Source of the DNA: Legionellaceae bacterium
GTDB lineage: Bacteria; Pseudomonadota; Gammaproteobacteria; Legionellales; Legionellaceae
Assembly (NCBI GenBank): GCA_947505025.1
Contig: CANNIJ010000016.1
Location: 1-18,818 of the forward strand
Length of the DNA stretch: 18,818 nt
Direction of reading: 5' to 3'
Each line of letters begins with the position of its first letter. The stretch's first letter is position 1. The translations under genes and the position numbers were made by a program. Below the pieces are notes generated by a model. The model saw only the letters and a program-made list of their open reading frames with translations, had not been told where the DNA came from and did no database searches. Shown one piece after another: positions 1 to 6,926 of this stretch.

Positions 1-15
1 TCCATAAAGAAAGGT

Positions 16-44
16 ATTCTCTTCCATGCTCGCAACCAAGTCAA
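16..44 (-). promoter_or_regulatory. Weak candidate promoter reading off the left edge
   Basis: On the minus strand, downstream of the rpoH stop codon, TTGACT (39-44) lies 17 bases before GAGAAT (16-21), which matches the sigma-70 -10 consensus at 4 of 6 positions. It would drive a gene lying beyond the window edge. This is motif matching only. The remaining bases of 1-71 show no coding region that I can support. Confidence 0.2.
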
Positions 45-71
45 GACTTTTTGACGATAATCTTTGTGCGA

Positions 72-938
72 TTAATTTTGCTCCATACAAACACGTAGTT
101 TTTTCATGGCATTTTTTTCCAACTGACGTACACGCTCTGCAGAAATCCCGTGACGCGCAGCTAATTCATGTAGAGTTGGAGCTTTATCGTCATTTAACCA
201 GCGTGACTGCAAGATATCTTGACTGCGCGAATCCAAACATGCTAGTGCATTATGTAATTGTTCGCGCAAGCGCTGCTCTACGCTTTCATTCTGATAAATT
301 AAAGCAGGATCATTGGCTGGATCATGCAAATAAGCGGCTGGGGCTGATTTGTACGAACTACTATCATCATCCTCATTAATATCTAAATCATACGCTGTAT
401 CCATGGCATTTAAGCGCCGCTCCATCTCCAACACATCTTGCGGCATAACCCCTAAATCAATGGCTATTGCCTCAATCTCATCATTTTTCATCCAGCCTAA
501 ACGTTGCTTCATCTGACGCATATTAAAAAATAACTTACGTTGCGCTTTAGTAGTTGCAACTTTAACTATGCGCCAGTTTTTAATCACAAACTCATGAATT
601 TCAGCTTTGATCCAATGCACAGCAAACGAAACTAAACGCACCCCTATATTTGGATCAAAACGTTTGACCGCCTTCATCAATCCAACATTACCCTCTTGAA
701 TCAAATCCTCTAATGGCAGACCATAACCAGCATAACCTCTGGCCACACGAACCACATACCTTAAGTGGGCCAAAACTAACATACGTGCAGCCTCTAGATC
801 ACCGTCACGGTGAAAGCGTACCGCACAACCAAACTCCTCCGCCTGCGTTAGGAATGGCAGTTGGTTAACTCGGTGTATGTATGCATCTAAACTGCCTAGA
901 GGCAAGCCTAAAATGGCTAATTCATTACTAAATCTCAT
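72..938 (-). CDS. rpoH: RNA polymerase sigma-32 factor RpoH (heat shock)
   Basis: This is the alternative sigma factor that directs RNA polymerase to heat-shock promoters. At 288 residues it is close to the usual ~285. Region 2.2 is seen at about residues 78-96 (DLIQEGNVGLMKAVKRFDP). Regions 2.3-2.4 are at about 104-132 and contain SFAVHWIKAEIHEFV and NWRIVKVATTKA. The RpoH box QRKLFFN, diagnostic of sigma-32, is at 133-139. Region 4.2 near the C-terminus carries the helix-turn-helix LHELAARHGISAERVRQLE followed by KNAMKKLR. It lies 30 bp downstream of ftsX on the same strand, the classic ftsY-ftsE-ftsX-rpoH order. The start ATG (936-938) is preceded by a run of seven G (minus strand) instead of a normal AGGAGG. 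No promoter of its own is obvious, so one may lie within ftsX. In the known family, level is controlled largely by translation and protein stability. Confidence 0.97.
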   Translation of the reverse strand: MRFSNELAILGLPLGSLDAYIHRVNQLPFLTQAEEFGCAVRFHRDGDLEAARMLVLAHLRYVVRVARGYAGYGLPLEDLIQEGNVGLMKAVKRFDPNIGVRLVSFAVHWIKAEIHEFVIKNWRIVKVATTKAQRKLFFNMRQMKQRLGWMKNDEIEAIAIDLGVMPQDVLEMERRLNAMDTAYDLDINEDDDSSSYKSAPAAYLHDPANDPALIYQNESVEQRLREQLHNALACLDSRSQDILQSRWLNDDKAPTLHELAARHGISAERVRQLEKNAMKKLRVCMEQN

Positions 939-941
939 CTA

Positions 942-948
942 CCCCCCC
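942..948 (-). promoter_or_regulatory. G7 homopolymer acting as rpoH ribosome-binding region
   Basis: Read on the minus strand, seven consecutive G lie three bases (TAG) upstream of the rpoH ATG. No better Shine-Dalgarno motif exists in the 30-bp gap after ftsX, so the G tract probably provides the anti-SD pairing. Homopolymer tracts are prone to slippage, so tract length could alter RpoH translation; that is inference. Confidence 0.4.
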
Positions 949-968
949 TACTTTATGCGCTTATTGTA

Positions 969-1910
969 CTATGTACGTCCAAGGCAATCAATACTGCGCA
1001 AATGATACCTGACAAACAGCTCCGCGAAAAATCCAGCTAAACATGTTGTAGCTATCACGAAGATAATCAGCTCTGTCGGGGAAAAAACCAGATATTCTGG
1101 TTGCCAGGATAATAACACGCCCGTATTATACAATGACTGATTAGCTAAGAAACAAATCAGCTGAACAACTAACCCGGCTAACACGGCACTAATTAAACCA
1201 TAACCCACACCTAAATATAAAAATGGACGTATAATCCATCTTTTGGTTGCTCCCATACGTAACATTAAATCAATATCAGAAGTGCGCTCAGCCACCAACA
1301 AACGTAGTGAGTGACCAATATTTAGTAGCACCATACAACTGACCAATATCATACCAACCCGTATGGTTTGTATAAAAAACATCACCCAATTCTGTACTTG
1401 CTCAAGCCACTCCAAATCTAAAGTAGCGTGTGCAACCAACGGATCTGATTTGATCTGTGAAAATAATTTTTTTAATTTTTCAGGCGTATTAATTTTAGGC
1501 TCAGGTGTTATATGAATAACCACTGGCAATGGATTGCTGGGTAAATCATGTAGTAATTCACGCATACCCTGTTGTTTTTGCAACACGATCAAGCCTTGCT
1601 CAGCTGATACACTAACTGCGGAACTTACCCCTGGTGTGGCACGAAGTTTAATTAGCAAATTTTCTTCTGCTTGTGCTGAGCTCGTAAGCGACAAATACAA
1701 AGCTATGCGCGCTTCAGATTTCTGCCAGCGTACAGACCAATTATGCACGCTCTCGATAACCACCCAACCCAAAACCAATAAAGTTAAAGTTGCTGCAATT
1801 AATAATAAATTTAATCCTGTAGTCAGCGTCTTTTTATGTAGCAATAACAAACTTTGTTTATATGATCTGTGACGCTCGGATAACCATGCAGAAAATATAC
1901 TTTTTACCAT
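969..1910 (-). CDS. ftsX: Cell division ABC transporter permease FtsX
   Basis: FtsX is the inner-membrane subunit of FtsEX, which couples divisome ATP hydrolysis to activation of periplasmic peptidoglycan hydrolases. The 313 residues show the family layout. A cytoplasmic basic N-terminus leads to TM1 (about 32-54), an extracytoplasmic domain (about 60-170), then three TM segments (about 174-198, 227-253 and 279-302). The cytoplasmic loop between TM2 and TM3 holds ERTSDIDLMLRMGATKRWIIRPFLYLG, the usual FtsX/MacB-type coupling region. Its ATG overlaps the last codons of ftsE by 7 bp (1904-1910), so the two are probably translationally coupled. rpoH follows 30 bp later. Nothing appears truncated. 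Confidence 0.96.
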   Translation of the reverse strand: MVKSIFSAWLSERHRSYKQSLLLLHKKTLTTGLNLLLIAATLTLLVLGWVVIESVHNWSVRWQKSEARIALYLSLTSSAQAEENLLIKLRATPGVSSAVSVSAEQGLIVLQKQQGMRELLHDLPSNPLPVVIHITPEPKINTPEKLKKLFSQIKSDPLVAHATLDLEWLEQVQNWVMFFIQTIRVGMILVSCMVLLNIGHSLRLLVAERTSDIDLMLRMGATKRWIIRPFLYLGVGYGLISAVLAGLVVQLICFLANQSLYNTGVLLSWQPEYLVFSPTELIIFVIATTCLAGFFAELFVRYHLRSIDCLGRT

Positions 1911-2554
1911 AACTTCCCACCCTTCAATAAAAGAATTCGATGTTTCATCCCAGCAATTAATGACAAATCATGCGTGGCCATTAAGACTCCGACCCCAGAA
2001 TGATTTAACTGCACAAGTAAATCCATCATTTCCTTAGATAAGTTGGGATCTAGATGTCCGGTCGGCTCATCCGCCAGAAGTAATGTTGGTTTATGTACTA
2101 CTGCGCGCGCAAATCCCAAACGCTGTTGTTCACCCCCAGACAAATGTTTGGGTAGCATATTTTCTTTTTTTAACAAACCAACCCGATCCAAGGCTGCATG
2201 CACGCGCTTATTAATTGCCCGGGGATGTTGTCCAAGAATTTCTAGAGTTATTGCTACATTTGCAAATACACTACGATCCCAAAAAAATGCCGGGGATTGG
2301 AACGCCAGGCCTAAACCAGACCTATATGCTGCAATTTTACGCCCACGCAATTCACTAAGATTTTGCCCATTAACAATGATTTGTCCAGATGACGGGGTTT
2401 CAAGACGGGCAATTAGTTTTAGCAATGTACTTTTGCCAGCACCCGAATGCCCGGTAAGCAGGACCATTTCACCTGGCTCCATGGACAAATCCACCTGATT
2501 TAAAACCGGCTCTGCGCCAACATATCTTTTACTTACTTGGTGGCACGTCAACAT
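1904..2554 (-). CDS. ftsE: Cell division ATP-binding protein FtsE
   Basis: FtsE is the ABC ATPase partner of FtsX at the division septum. I place the start at 2554, giving 216 residues (family ~220). This ATG has an excellent AGGAGG four bases upstream, and the preceding open frame overlaps the end of ftsY. Motifs are Walker A GHSGAGKST (35-43), Q-loop FQSP (85-88), ABC signature LSGGEQQR (138-145), Walker B LLLADEPTGHLD (158-169, catalytic E163) and switch histidine H195 in MATHD. It starts 13 bp after the ftsY stop and overlaps ftsX by 7 bp, consistent with one operon. All catalytic residues are present. The same frame stays open upstream to 2611, but that extension would overlap ftsY and is not expected in the family. 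Confidence 0.96.
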   Translation of the reverse strand: MLTCHQVSKRYVGAEPVLNQVDLSMEPGEMVLLTGHSGAGKSTLLKLIARLETPSSGQIIVNGQNLSELRGRKIAAYRSGLGLAFQSPAFFWDRSVFANVAITLEILGQHPRAINKRVHAALDRVGLLKKENMLPKHLSGGEQQRLGFARAVVHKPTLLLADEPTGHLDPNLSKEMMDLLVQLNHSGVGVLMATHDLSLIAGMKHRILLLKGGKLW

Positions 2555-2567
2555 TGCTCCTCCTGGA

Positions 2568-3569
2568 TTAAATCGGCGGGTTAAATAACGCATCGACAAA
2601 GTTTTCTGCATTAAAGACTCTCAAATCCTCAATGCCTTCGCCAATTCCAATATAGTAGAATGGAATCTTCAATTCATGTGCAATTGCAAACAAAAGTCCA
2701 CCTTTTGCTGTACCATCAAGCTTGGTCATAATTATACCTGTAACACCCATGGCCTGATGAAATTCACGTGCTTGATTGCGAGCATTTTGCCCGGTACTTG
2801 CATCCAGTACCAACCAAACCGCATGTGGTGCTGCGGTATCAATCTTTTGCAGAACCCGCTTAATCTTTTTTAGCTCTTCCATTAAATGATTTTGTGTGTG
2901 CAAACGTCCAGCTGTATCTGCGATCAATATGTCAATGCCGCGTGCTTTTGCTGCCTGATAAGCGTCAAAAATTACTGAAGCACTGTCTGCGCCAGTTTTT
3001 TGTGCAATCACATTAATATGATTACGTTGCCCCCAAGTTTGTAACTGCTCAACTGCTGCAGCACGAAATGTGTCACCAGCCGCCAGCATCACTTTCTGAC
3101 CTTGATCCTGAAAATGTTTGGCTAACTTACCAATACTCGTAGTTTTACCGGCCCCATTAACTCCCACCATCAAAACCACTTTAGTGGCCGTGGTGTCATT
3201 AACTACCGTAGGTGTATTTATTGTCAAGCATGTTATCAGGCGCTGTTTTAATGCCGCGAGTACTGCCGATGAATCGGCTAATTCCTTATTGCTCAGGCTG
3301 TTTTGTAGGTCTATTAACAAATGATTTGCATATACATGTCCAACATCAGCCTCGATCAGAATAGATTCCAACTCTTCAAATAAAGCGGCATCCATTGGCT
3401 GTTTGCCACTAAAAATTGTGTTTATACGCTGACCAAAATTATTGCGTGTTTTACTTAAACCACTGCGCCAGCGCTGCAATATACCTGGCGCCTTAGGTGC
3501 ATTGTCAACAGCAGCGTCATTGTCGTTCTGCTGGCTGCAGGTTTGATTTCGCTTGAACCATTCAATCAT
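2568..3569 (-). CDS. ftsY: Signal recognition particle receptor FtsY
   Basis: FtsY is the membrane-associated SRP receptor GTPase that pairs with Ffh to deliver ribosomes making membrane proteins. I choose the ATG at 3569 (333 residues, beginning MIEWFKRN). The longer frame from 3641 would cross the start codon of divergent rsmD and leave no promoter space. The N domain spans about 30-120. The G domain carries P-loop GVNGAGKTT (136-144), DTFRAAAVEQL (166-176), DTAGR (218-222) and TKLDGTAKGG (282-291). The N-terminal acidic A domain is very short (about 30 residues, against about 200 in E. coli FtsY, 497 aa), as in many non-enteric bacteria. No clear Shine-Dalgarno precedes the chosen start, so the exact start is less certain than the identity. 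Confidence 0.95.
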   Translation of the reverse strand: MIEWFKRNQTCSQQNDNDAAVDNAPKAPGILQRWRSGLSKTRNNFGQRINTIFSGKQPMDAALFEELESILIEADVGHVYANHLLIDLQNSLSNKELADSSAVLAALKQRLITCLTINTPTVVNDTTATKVVLMVGVNGAGKTTSIGKLAKHFQDQGQKVMLAAGDTFRAAAVEQLQTWGQRNHINVIAQKTGADSASVIFDAYQAAKARGIDILIADTAGRLHTQNHLMEELKKIKRVLQKIDTAAPHAVWLVLDASTGQNARNQAREFHQAMGVTGIIMTKLDGTAKGGLLFAIAHELKIPFYYIGIGEGIEDLRVFNAENFVDALFNPPI

Positions 3570-3612
3570 AAGATATACAAACCAAGTAAAATGTGAAATT
3601 CTATCGAAAAAT

Positions 3613-3618
3613 AGTATA
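3613..3618 (-). promoter_or_regulatory. Candidate -10 element for the ftsY operon
   Basis: TATACT on the minus strand, about 45 bases before the ftsY start, lies in the 70-bp gap between divergent ftsY and rsmD. It matches TATAAT at 5 of 6 positions, but no good -35 is seen 16-18 bp upstream. The gap must hold promoters for both operons. Confidence 0.25.
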
Positions 3619-3639
3619 CCTGATTGAGCTATAAAATAC

Positions 3640-4254
3640 ATGAGACAATATATTCGGATAATTGGCGGAAAACATCGGGGTAAAAAATTGAGTTTTCCAG
3701 ATGCAGCCGATTTGCGACCGACTCCAGATCGTGTACGAGAAACCTTGTTTAATTGGCTGATGCATGAAATCCGCGGCTCAAACTGCTTGGATGCTTTTGC
3801 TGGTAGTGGCGCATTGGGTTTTGAGGCCTATTCGCGCGGAGCTAGTCAGGTGACTATGCTTGAAACAGCACCAAAAACATATGCTAGTCTACAGCACTGG
3901 ACCCATGATTTTAATTCACCGACACTGCGCGTCATGAGTCAAGATGCTTGTAAATATTTACTTTCAACCTCAGATCAATTTGATATAATTTTTCTTGACC
4001 CTCCTTTTAATCAACCGCATCAGCTGGAATGTTTACACACGCTAGCACAACTACCAGTCCTAAAGTCAGGTGGATGGCTATATTTAGAAACTCCAAATGA
4101 GATCAATTTACCGCCGGATCGCTTTGAAAAAATCAAACAAAAACGCTATGGTCAAGTACTATCAACCCTCTATAAAAAACGCCCCTTGACAAGCGATGAC
4201 ACAGCTGTTTCAATCAATAAAATACTCACGGATGGAATGACATTTTCCTTATGA
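3640..4254 (+). CDS. rsmD: 16S rRNA (guanine966-N2)-methyltransferase RsmD
   Basis: RsmD methylates G966 of 16S rRNA in the 30S subunit using S-adenosylmethionine. The 204-residue protein has the family start (IRIIGGKHRGKKLSFP, about 6-20) and the LRPTPDRVRETLFNWL signature (25-40). The SAM-binding motif I is DAFAGSGALG (51-60), and the catalytic motif IV is DPPF (120-123) within FLDPPF. It is divergent from ftsY, a common arrangement. Its stop overlaps the first available ATG of dotD (ATGA, 4251-4254), so this housekeeping enzyme probably heads the operon that continues through dotD, dotC and dotB. No Shine-Dalgarno is evident before its ATG. Confidence 0.95.
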   Translation: MRQYIRIIGGKHRGKKLSFPDAADLRPTPDRVRETLFNWLMHEIRGSNCLDAFAGSGALGFEAYSRGASQVTMLETAPKTYASLQHWTHDFNSPTLRVMSQDACKYLLSTSDQFDIIFLDPPFNQPHQLECLHTLAQLPVLKSGGWLYLETPNEINLPPDRFEKIKQKRYGQVLSTLYKKRPLTSDDTAVSINKILTDGMTFSL

Positions 4255-4772
4255 CTTCTTCTGGTAGGAATCTCAAGCTCAGGATGATGCGTTTTTTTAG
4301 CCTCAACACTCTGATTATCAGCGCTTTATTGGCCGGCTGTGCGCATACAACGCACCGTAATCCACCCTACAATGCTCCCAGCGATGACGCTAGTATAAAG
4401 TTAGCTGAGGCGGCAAGTTCTGTCAGTGACTCAATGATGGAGATGGCACGTGTTGAAAAAGTTATTACGCCCCCAGAAAGAGATAACACATTAAATATTC
4501 CAAATACCTACACGCTACAAACACGTGCCACAGTAGATTGGGCTGGGCCAATTCACGAGCTCACTCAACGTATTGCTAGTGCAGCACATTTTAGATTACG
4601 CGTTCTAGGTGAGCCGCCTATTTTACCGGTTTTAATCAGCTTAAACAGACAAGATCATAGTTTAGCTGAGTTATTGCGTGACATAGATTACCAAGCCGGA
4701 AAAAAAGCTTCCATTCATGTATATCCAAACAGCCAGGTGATTGAATTACGCTATGCTAATCGATATTCATAA
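4251..4772 (+). CDS. dotD: Dot/Icm type IVB secretion lipoprotein DotD
   Basis: DotD is an outer-membrane lipoprotein of the Dot/Icm core complex; in Legionella it works with DotC to place DotH in the outer membrane. The frame of 173 residues has a signal sequence ending in lipobox LLAG-C, with the lipidated cysteine at residue 30. The conserved body includes DDASIKLAEAA, VEKVITPP and the C-terminal VLISLNRQDHSLAELL and DIDYQAGKKASIHVYPNS, corresponding to the secretin-N-like fold known for DotD. Start choice: the ATG at 4251 overlaps the rsmD stop (ATGA). Internal ATGs at 4284 and 4287, preceded by AGGAA (4266-4270), give a shorter signal peptide and about 162 residues, nearer the Legionella length of about 163. 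The mature protein is the same either way. It overlaps dotC by 20 bp. Confidence 0.93.
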   Translation: MTSSGRNLKLRMMRFFSLNTLIISALLAGCAHTTHRNPPYNAPSDDASIKLAEAASSVSDSMMEMARVEKVITPPERDNTLNIPNTYTLQTRATVDWAGPIHELTQRIASAAHFRLRVLGEPPILPVLISLNRQDHSLAELLRDIDYQAGKKASIHVYPNSQVIELRYANRYS

Positions 4773-5724
4773 GTACACCCGCCGAGGGTCATGGTCAGCT
4801 CTATTATTTACCCTGATTTCTGGGTGTGCGTCGCATAATACGTCACAGCCCACGTTCATTGGTAATACTGATTCTTTGGCTGGTTTACAGTCTTTATCGA
4901 CCACCAAGCGCACAAAAGCACAAAAAGCCGATTCGATAAGTAAAATACGCGAGATGGCCCTGCAAGAAACAGCCTTGAGTGTGGGAGCACAATCAGGGCT
5001 GGCTTGGAGGGCCAAATATATAGATGATGAATTGATAAAACAAGCCCGTAACCTTGATGCTATTTATGATTTTAATGCTTTAGTCCTTGAGAATGATGTT
5101 TTACCTCCAGTACTTTTAGAGGGACGTAAAATGTTAAATATGGCGGATACGCAAACAATTCGTATATCTGATCGTACATATAAAGTAACTAAACAAGCAC
5201 GTTTTGTGACTTCATCACCAAACTGGCGTCAGTATTTATGGATGGATTATCGCCCACCAGAGACACCACATATCAGCCTGCTACCCAAGACAAAAGAAGA
5301 GTGCGCACTATGGCGCGCATATGTTTCTCAGGGGTGGAATAATGGTGCAGAACAAGCCAATACCATTCTAGAGGAAAGTATTGCACGTCTCAAAGAAGAT
5401 TTCTCAGGAATGATCTTATATAGAAAATTACTTGCAATGAACATGGTATCACCACCATACGTTTCGCATACTGAACTTGGCGTTACCGGGGATGCAGCAG
5501 AAATGCATATCGATGACCGTGTATTACGCATAACAGCTTTGCCGGCTTTAAACGTCAATAGTAACGAATGGCGTGCTGCTGTATCAAAAGATGAGCAGAT
5601 ATTGGAAAAATTCAATAACATGGCCAAACGTATAGATGCGGCTAAAATCGTAATGACAAATAAAACCTGGCAACCAATAATTTTGCCCCAAGGCGATCCC
5701 GCACATGATCAGGAGATGCATTGA
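4753..5724 (+). CDS. dotC: Dot/Icm type IVB secretion lipoprotein DotC
   Basis: DotC is the second outer-membrane lipoprotein of the Dot/Icm core, needed with DotD for outer-membrane localisation of DotH. From ATG 4753 it is 323 residues, near the roughly 300 of Legionella DotC. Its signal peptide ends in lipobox LISG-C (cysteine 25). The DotC-family body shows WRAKYIDDELIKQARNLD, FNALVLENDVLPPVLLEG and WRQYLWMDYRPPETPH. Further on are WRAYVSQGWNNGAEQA and MVSPPYVSHTELGVTGDA. A TTG at 4741 in frame is a possible earlier start, but the ATG is better placed after AGGTGA (4735-4740). It overlaps dotD by 20 bp and dotB by 4 bp, so the three are one translationally coupled unit. All family features look intact. 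Confidence 0.95.
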   Translation: MLIDIHKYTRRGSWSALLFTLISGCASHNTSQPTFIGNTDSLAGLQSLSTTKRTKAQKADSISKIREMALQETALSVGAQSGLAWRAKYIDDELIKQARNLDAIYDFNALVLENDVLPPVLLEGRKMLNMADTQTIRISDRTYKVTKQARFVTSSPNWRQYLWMDYRPPETPHISLLPKTKEECALWRAYVSQGWNNGAEQANTILEESIARLKEDFSGMILYRKLLAMNMVSPPYVSHTELGVTGDAAEMHIDDRVLRITALPALNVNSNEWRAAVSKDEQILEKFNNMAKRIDAAKIVMTNKTWQPIILPQGDPAHDQEMH

Positions 5725-6842
5725 ACACTGAACTAATGCCAAATGAGCCAACCAGGTTCTCTCCAGCCTTTATGGATAAGATGCTCGAGCATGCGCAAAT
5801 ACTAAATGCTTCCGATATAACGCTACAAACAGGATCGCCTATATTTATTGAGGTCTACGGGCGCTTGATGAAAATCACTAAACGTGATCTTTCAAATACA
5901 GAGCTTGGGGATCTAATCAACAGCATTTATGGTCCTAACGGTACCACCCAGCTGTTATCAGGCAAAGACATTGATACTCATTATGAATTTAGACCAAACC
6001 GAGGGATCCGTTTTCGCTACAGGGTTAATGCAACTGCATGCTTGGTCGACGGGCATGATGGTATCCAGATTACATTAAGAACCATTCCGACACTGCCGCC
6101 AGCACTCGACACCATGGGATTGCCTGCAGATATTTTAGCCGCGTTGGCTCCTCATGAGGGTATTGTATTTATTACCGGGGCGACTGGATCAGGAAAATCA
6201 ACTTTATTAGCCTCCATAATACGTGATCTAATTGAAAAAGATGATTCTAATCGTAAAGTTTTAACTTATGAATCGCCCATTGAGTTTGTCTATGATGACA
6301 TAGCGACTAAATCTGCATTAGTTAGTCAATCTGAAATCCCACGTCACCTGCCTTCTTTTTCTGAGGGTATCAGGAATGCTTTACGTCGTAAGCCTCGTTT
6401 AATAATGGTAGGCGAGTGCCGTGATCCCGAGACAATTAGTGCAGCTCTAGAGGCATCACTAACCGGACATCCAGTTTATACCACCTTGCACACCGCTGGT
6501 GTATCAGAAACCATGCGGCGTTTGGTAACTTCTTTTGCGCGCGAGGAAAGAGTAGGCCGAACGATCGATATTTTAGAAACCATAAGATTATGTATCTGGC
6601 AAAAACTAGTCCCTGCAGTGGATGGAACTCGAGTAGCTTTACGTGAGTATTTGATCTTCAATGAGGAAGTTCGTGACCTGTTATTGGCATGCGATCCTAA
6701 TGAAGTAACTACAAAAACACGACAATTAGTGCGTGAACGTGGCCAGCTGATGACTGTTGATGCTGGAGAAAAATTCCAGCAAGGATTAATCAGTGAGCGC
6801 GTGTACAAACTAATCCTGGCTGGCACAAAGGAAGCATTTTAG
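5721..6842 (+). CDS. dotB: Dot/Icm type IVB secretion ATPase DotB
   Basis: DotB is the cytoplasmic, PilT/VirB11-like hexameric ATPase that powers Dot/Icm effector export. The 373 residues (Legionella 377) align throughout from memory. Walker A is GATGSGKST (153-161, K159). The Asp-box region is TYESPIEF (182-189), Walker B is RLIMVGECRD (226-235, E232), and the His box is TGHPVYTTLHTAG (248-260). I favour a TTG start at 5721 because AGGAG (5711-5715) sits five bases upstream and the resulting N-terminus MNTELMPNEPTR matches the family. The next ATG is at 5736. It overlaps the dotC stop by 4 bp. All ATPase motifs are intact. Transcription ends within the 84-bp gap before convergent dotA, where I see no strong terminator. 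Confidence 0.97.
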   Translation: MNTELMPNEPTRFSPAFMDKMLEHAQILNASDITLQTGSPIFIEVYGRLMKITKRDLSNTELGDLINSIYGPNGTTQLLSGKDIDTHYEFRPNRGIRFRYRVNATACLVDGHDGIQITLRTIPTLPPALDTMGLPADILAALAPHEGIVFITGATGSGKSTLLASIIRDLIEKDDSNRKVLTYESPIEFVYDDIATKSALVSQSEIPRHLPSFSEGIRNALRRKPRLIMVGECRDPETISAALEASLTGHPVYTTLHTAGVSETMRRLVTSFAREERVGRTIDILETIRLCIWQKLVPAVDGTRVALREYLIFNEEVRDLLLACDPNEVTTKTRQLVRERGQLMTVDAGEKFQQGLISERVYKLILAGTKEAF

Positions 6843-6926
6843 GCCCAGTCAAAAGCTGTTCTTATGTCATTATTCCGTAAAAAATTGCAAAAAAATCAAC
6901 ACTCTGATTTGGAATACTTAAGTTGT

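Noticed and set aside
39..55. AAGTC/GACTT mini-hairpin followed by T-rich bases after rpoH
   Set aside because: Only a 5-bp stem with a 2-base loop, and the T stretch is on the wrong strand for terminating rpoH.
26..379. 117-codon plus-strand frame over the rpoH 3' half
   Set aside because: It lies antisense to well-conserved rpoH codons, with no ribosome-binding site or family resemblance; a shadow frame.
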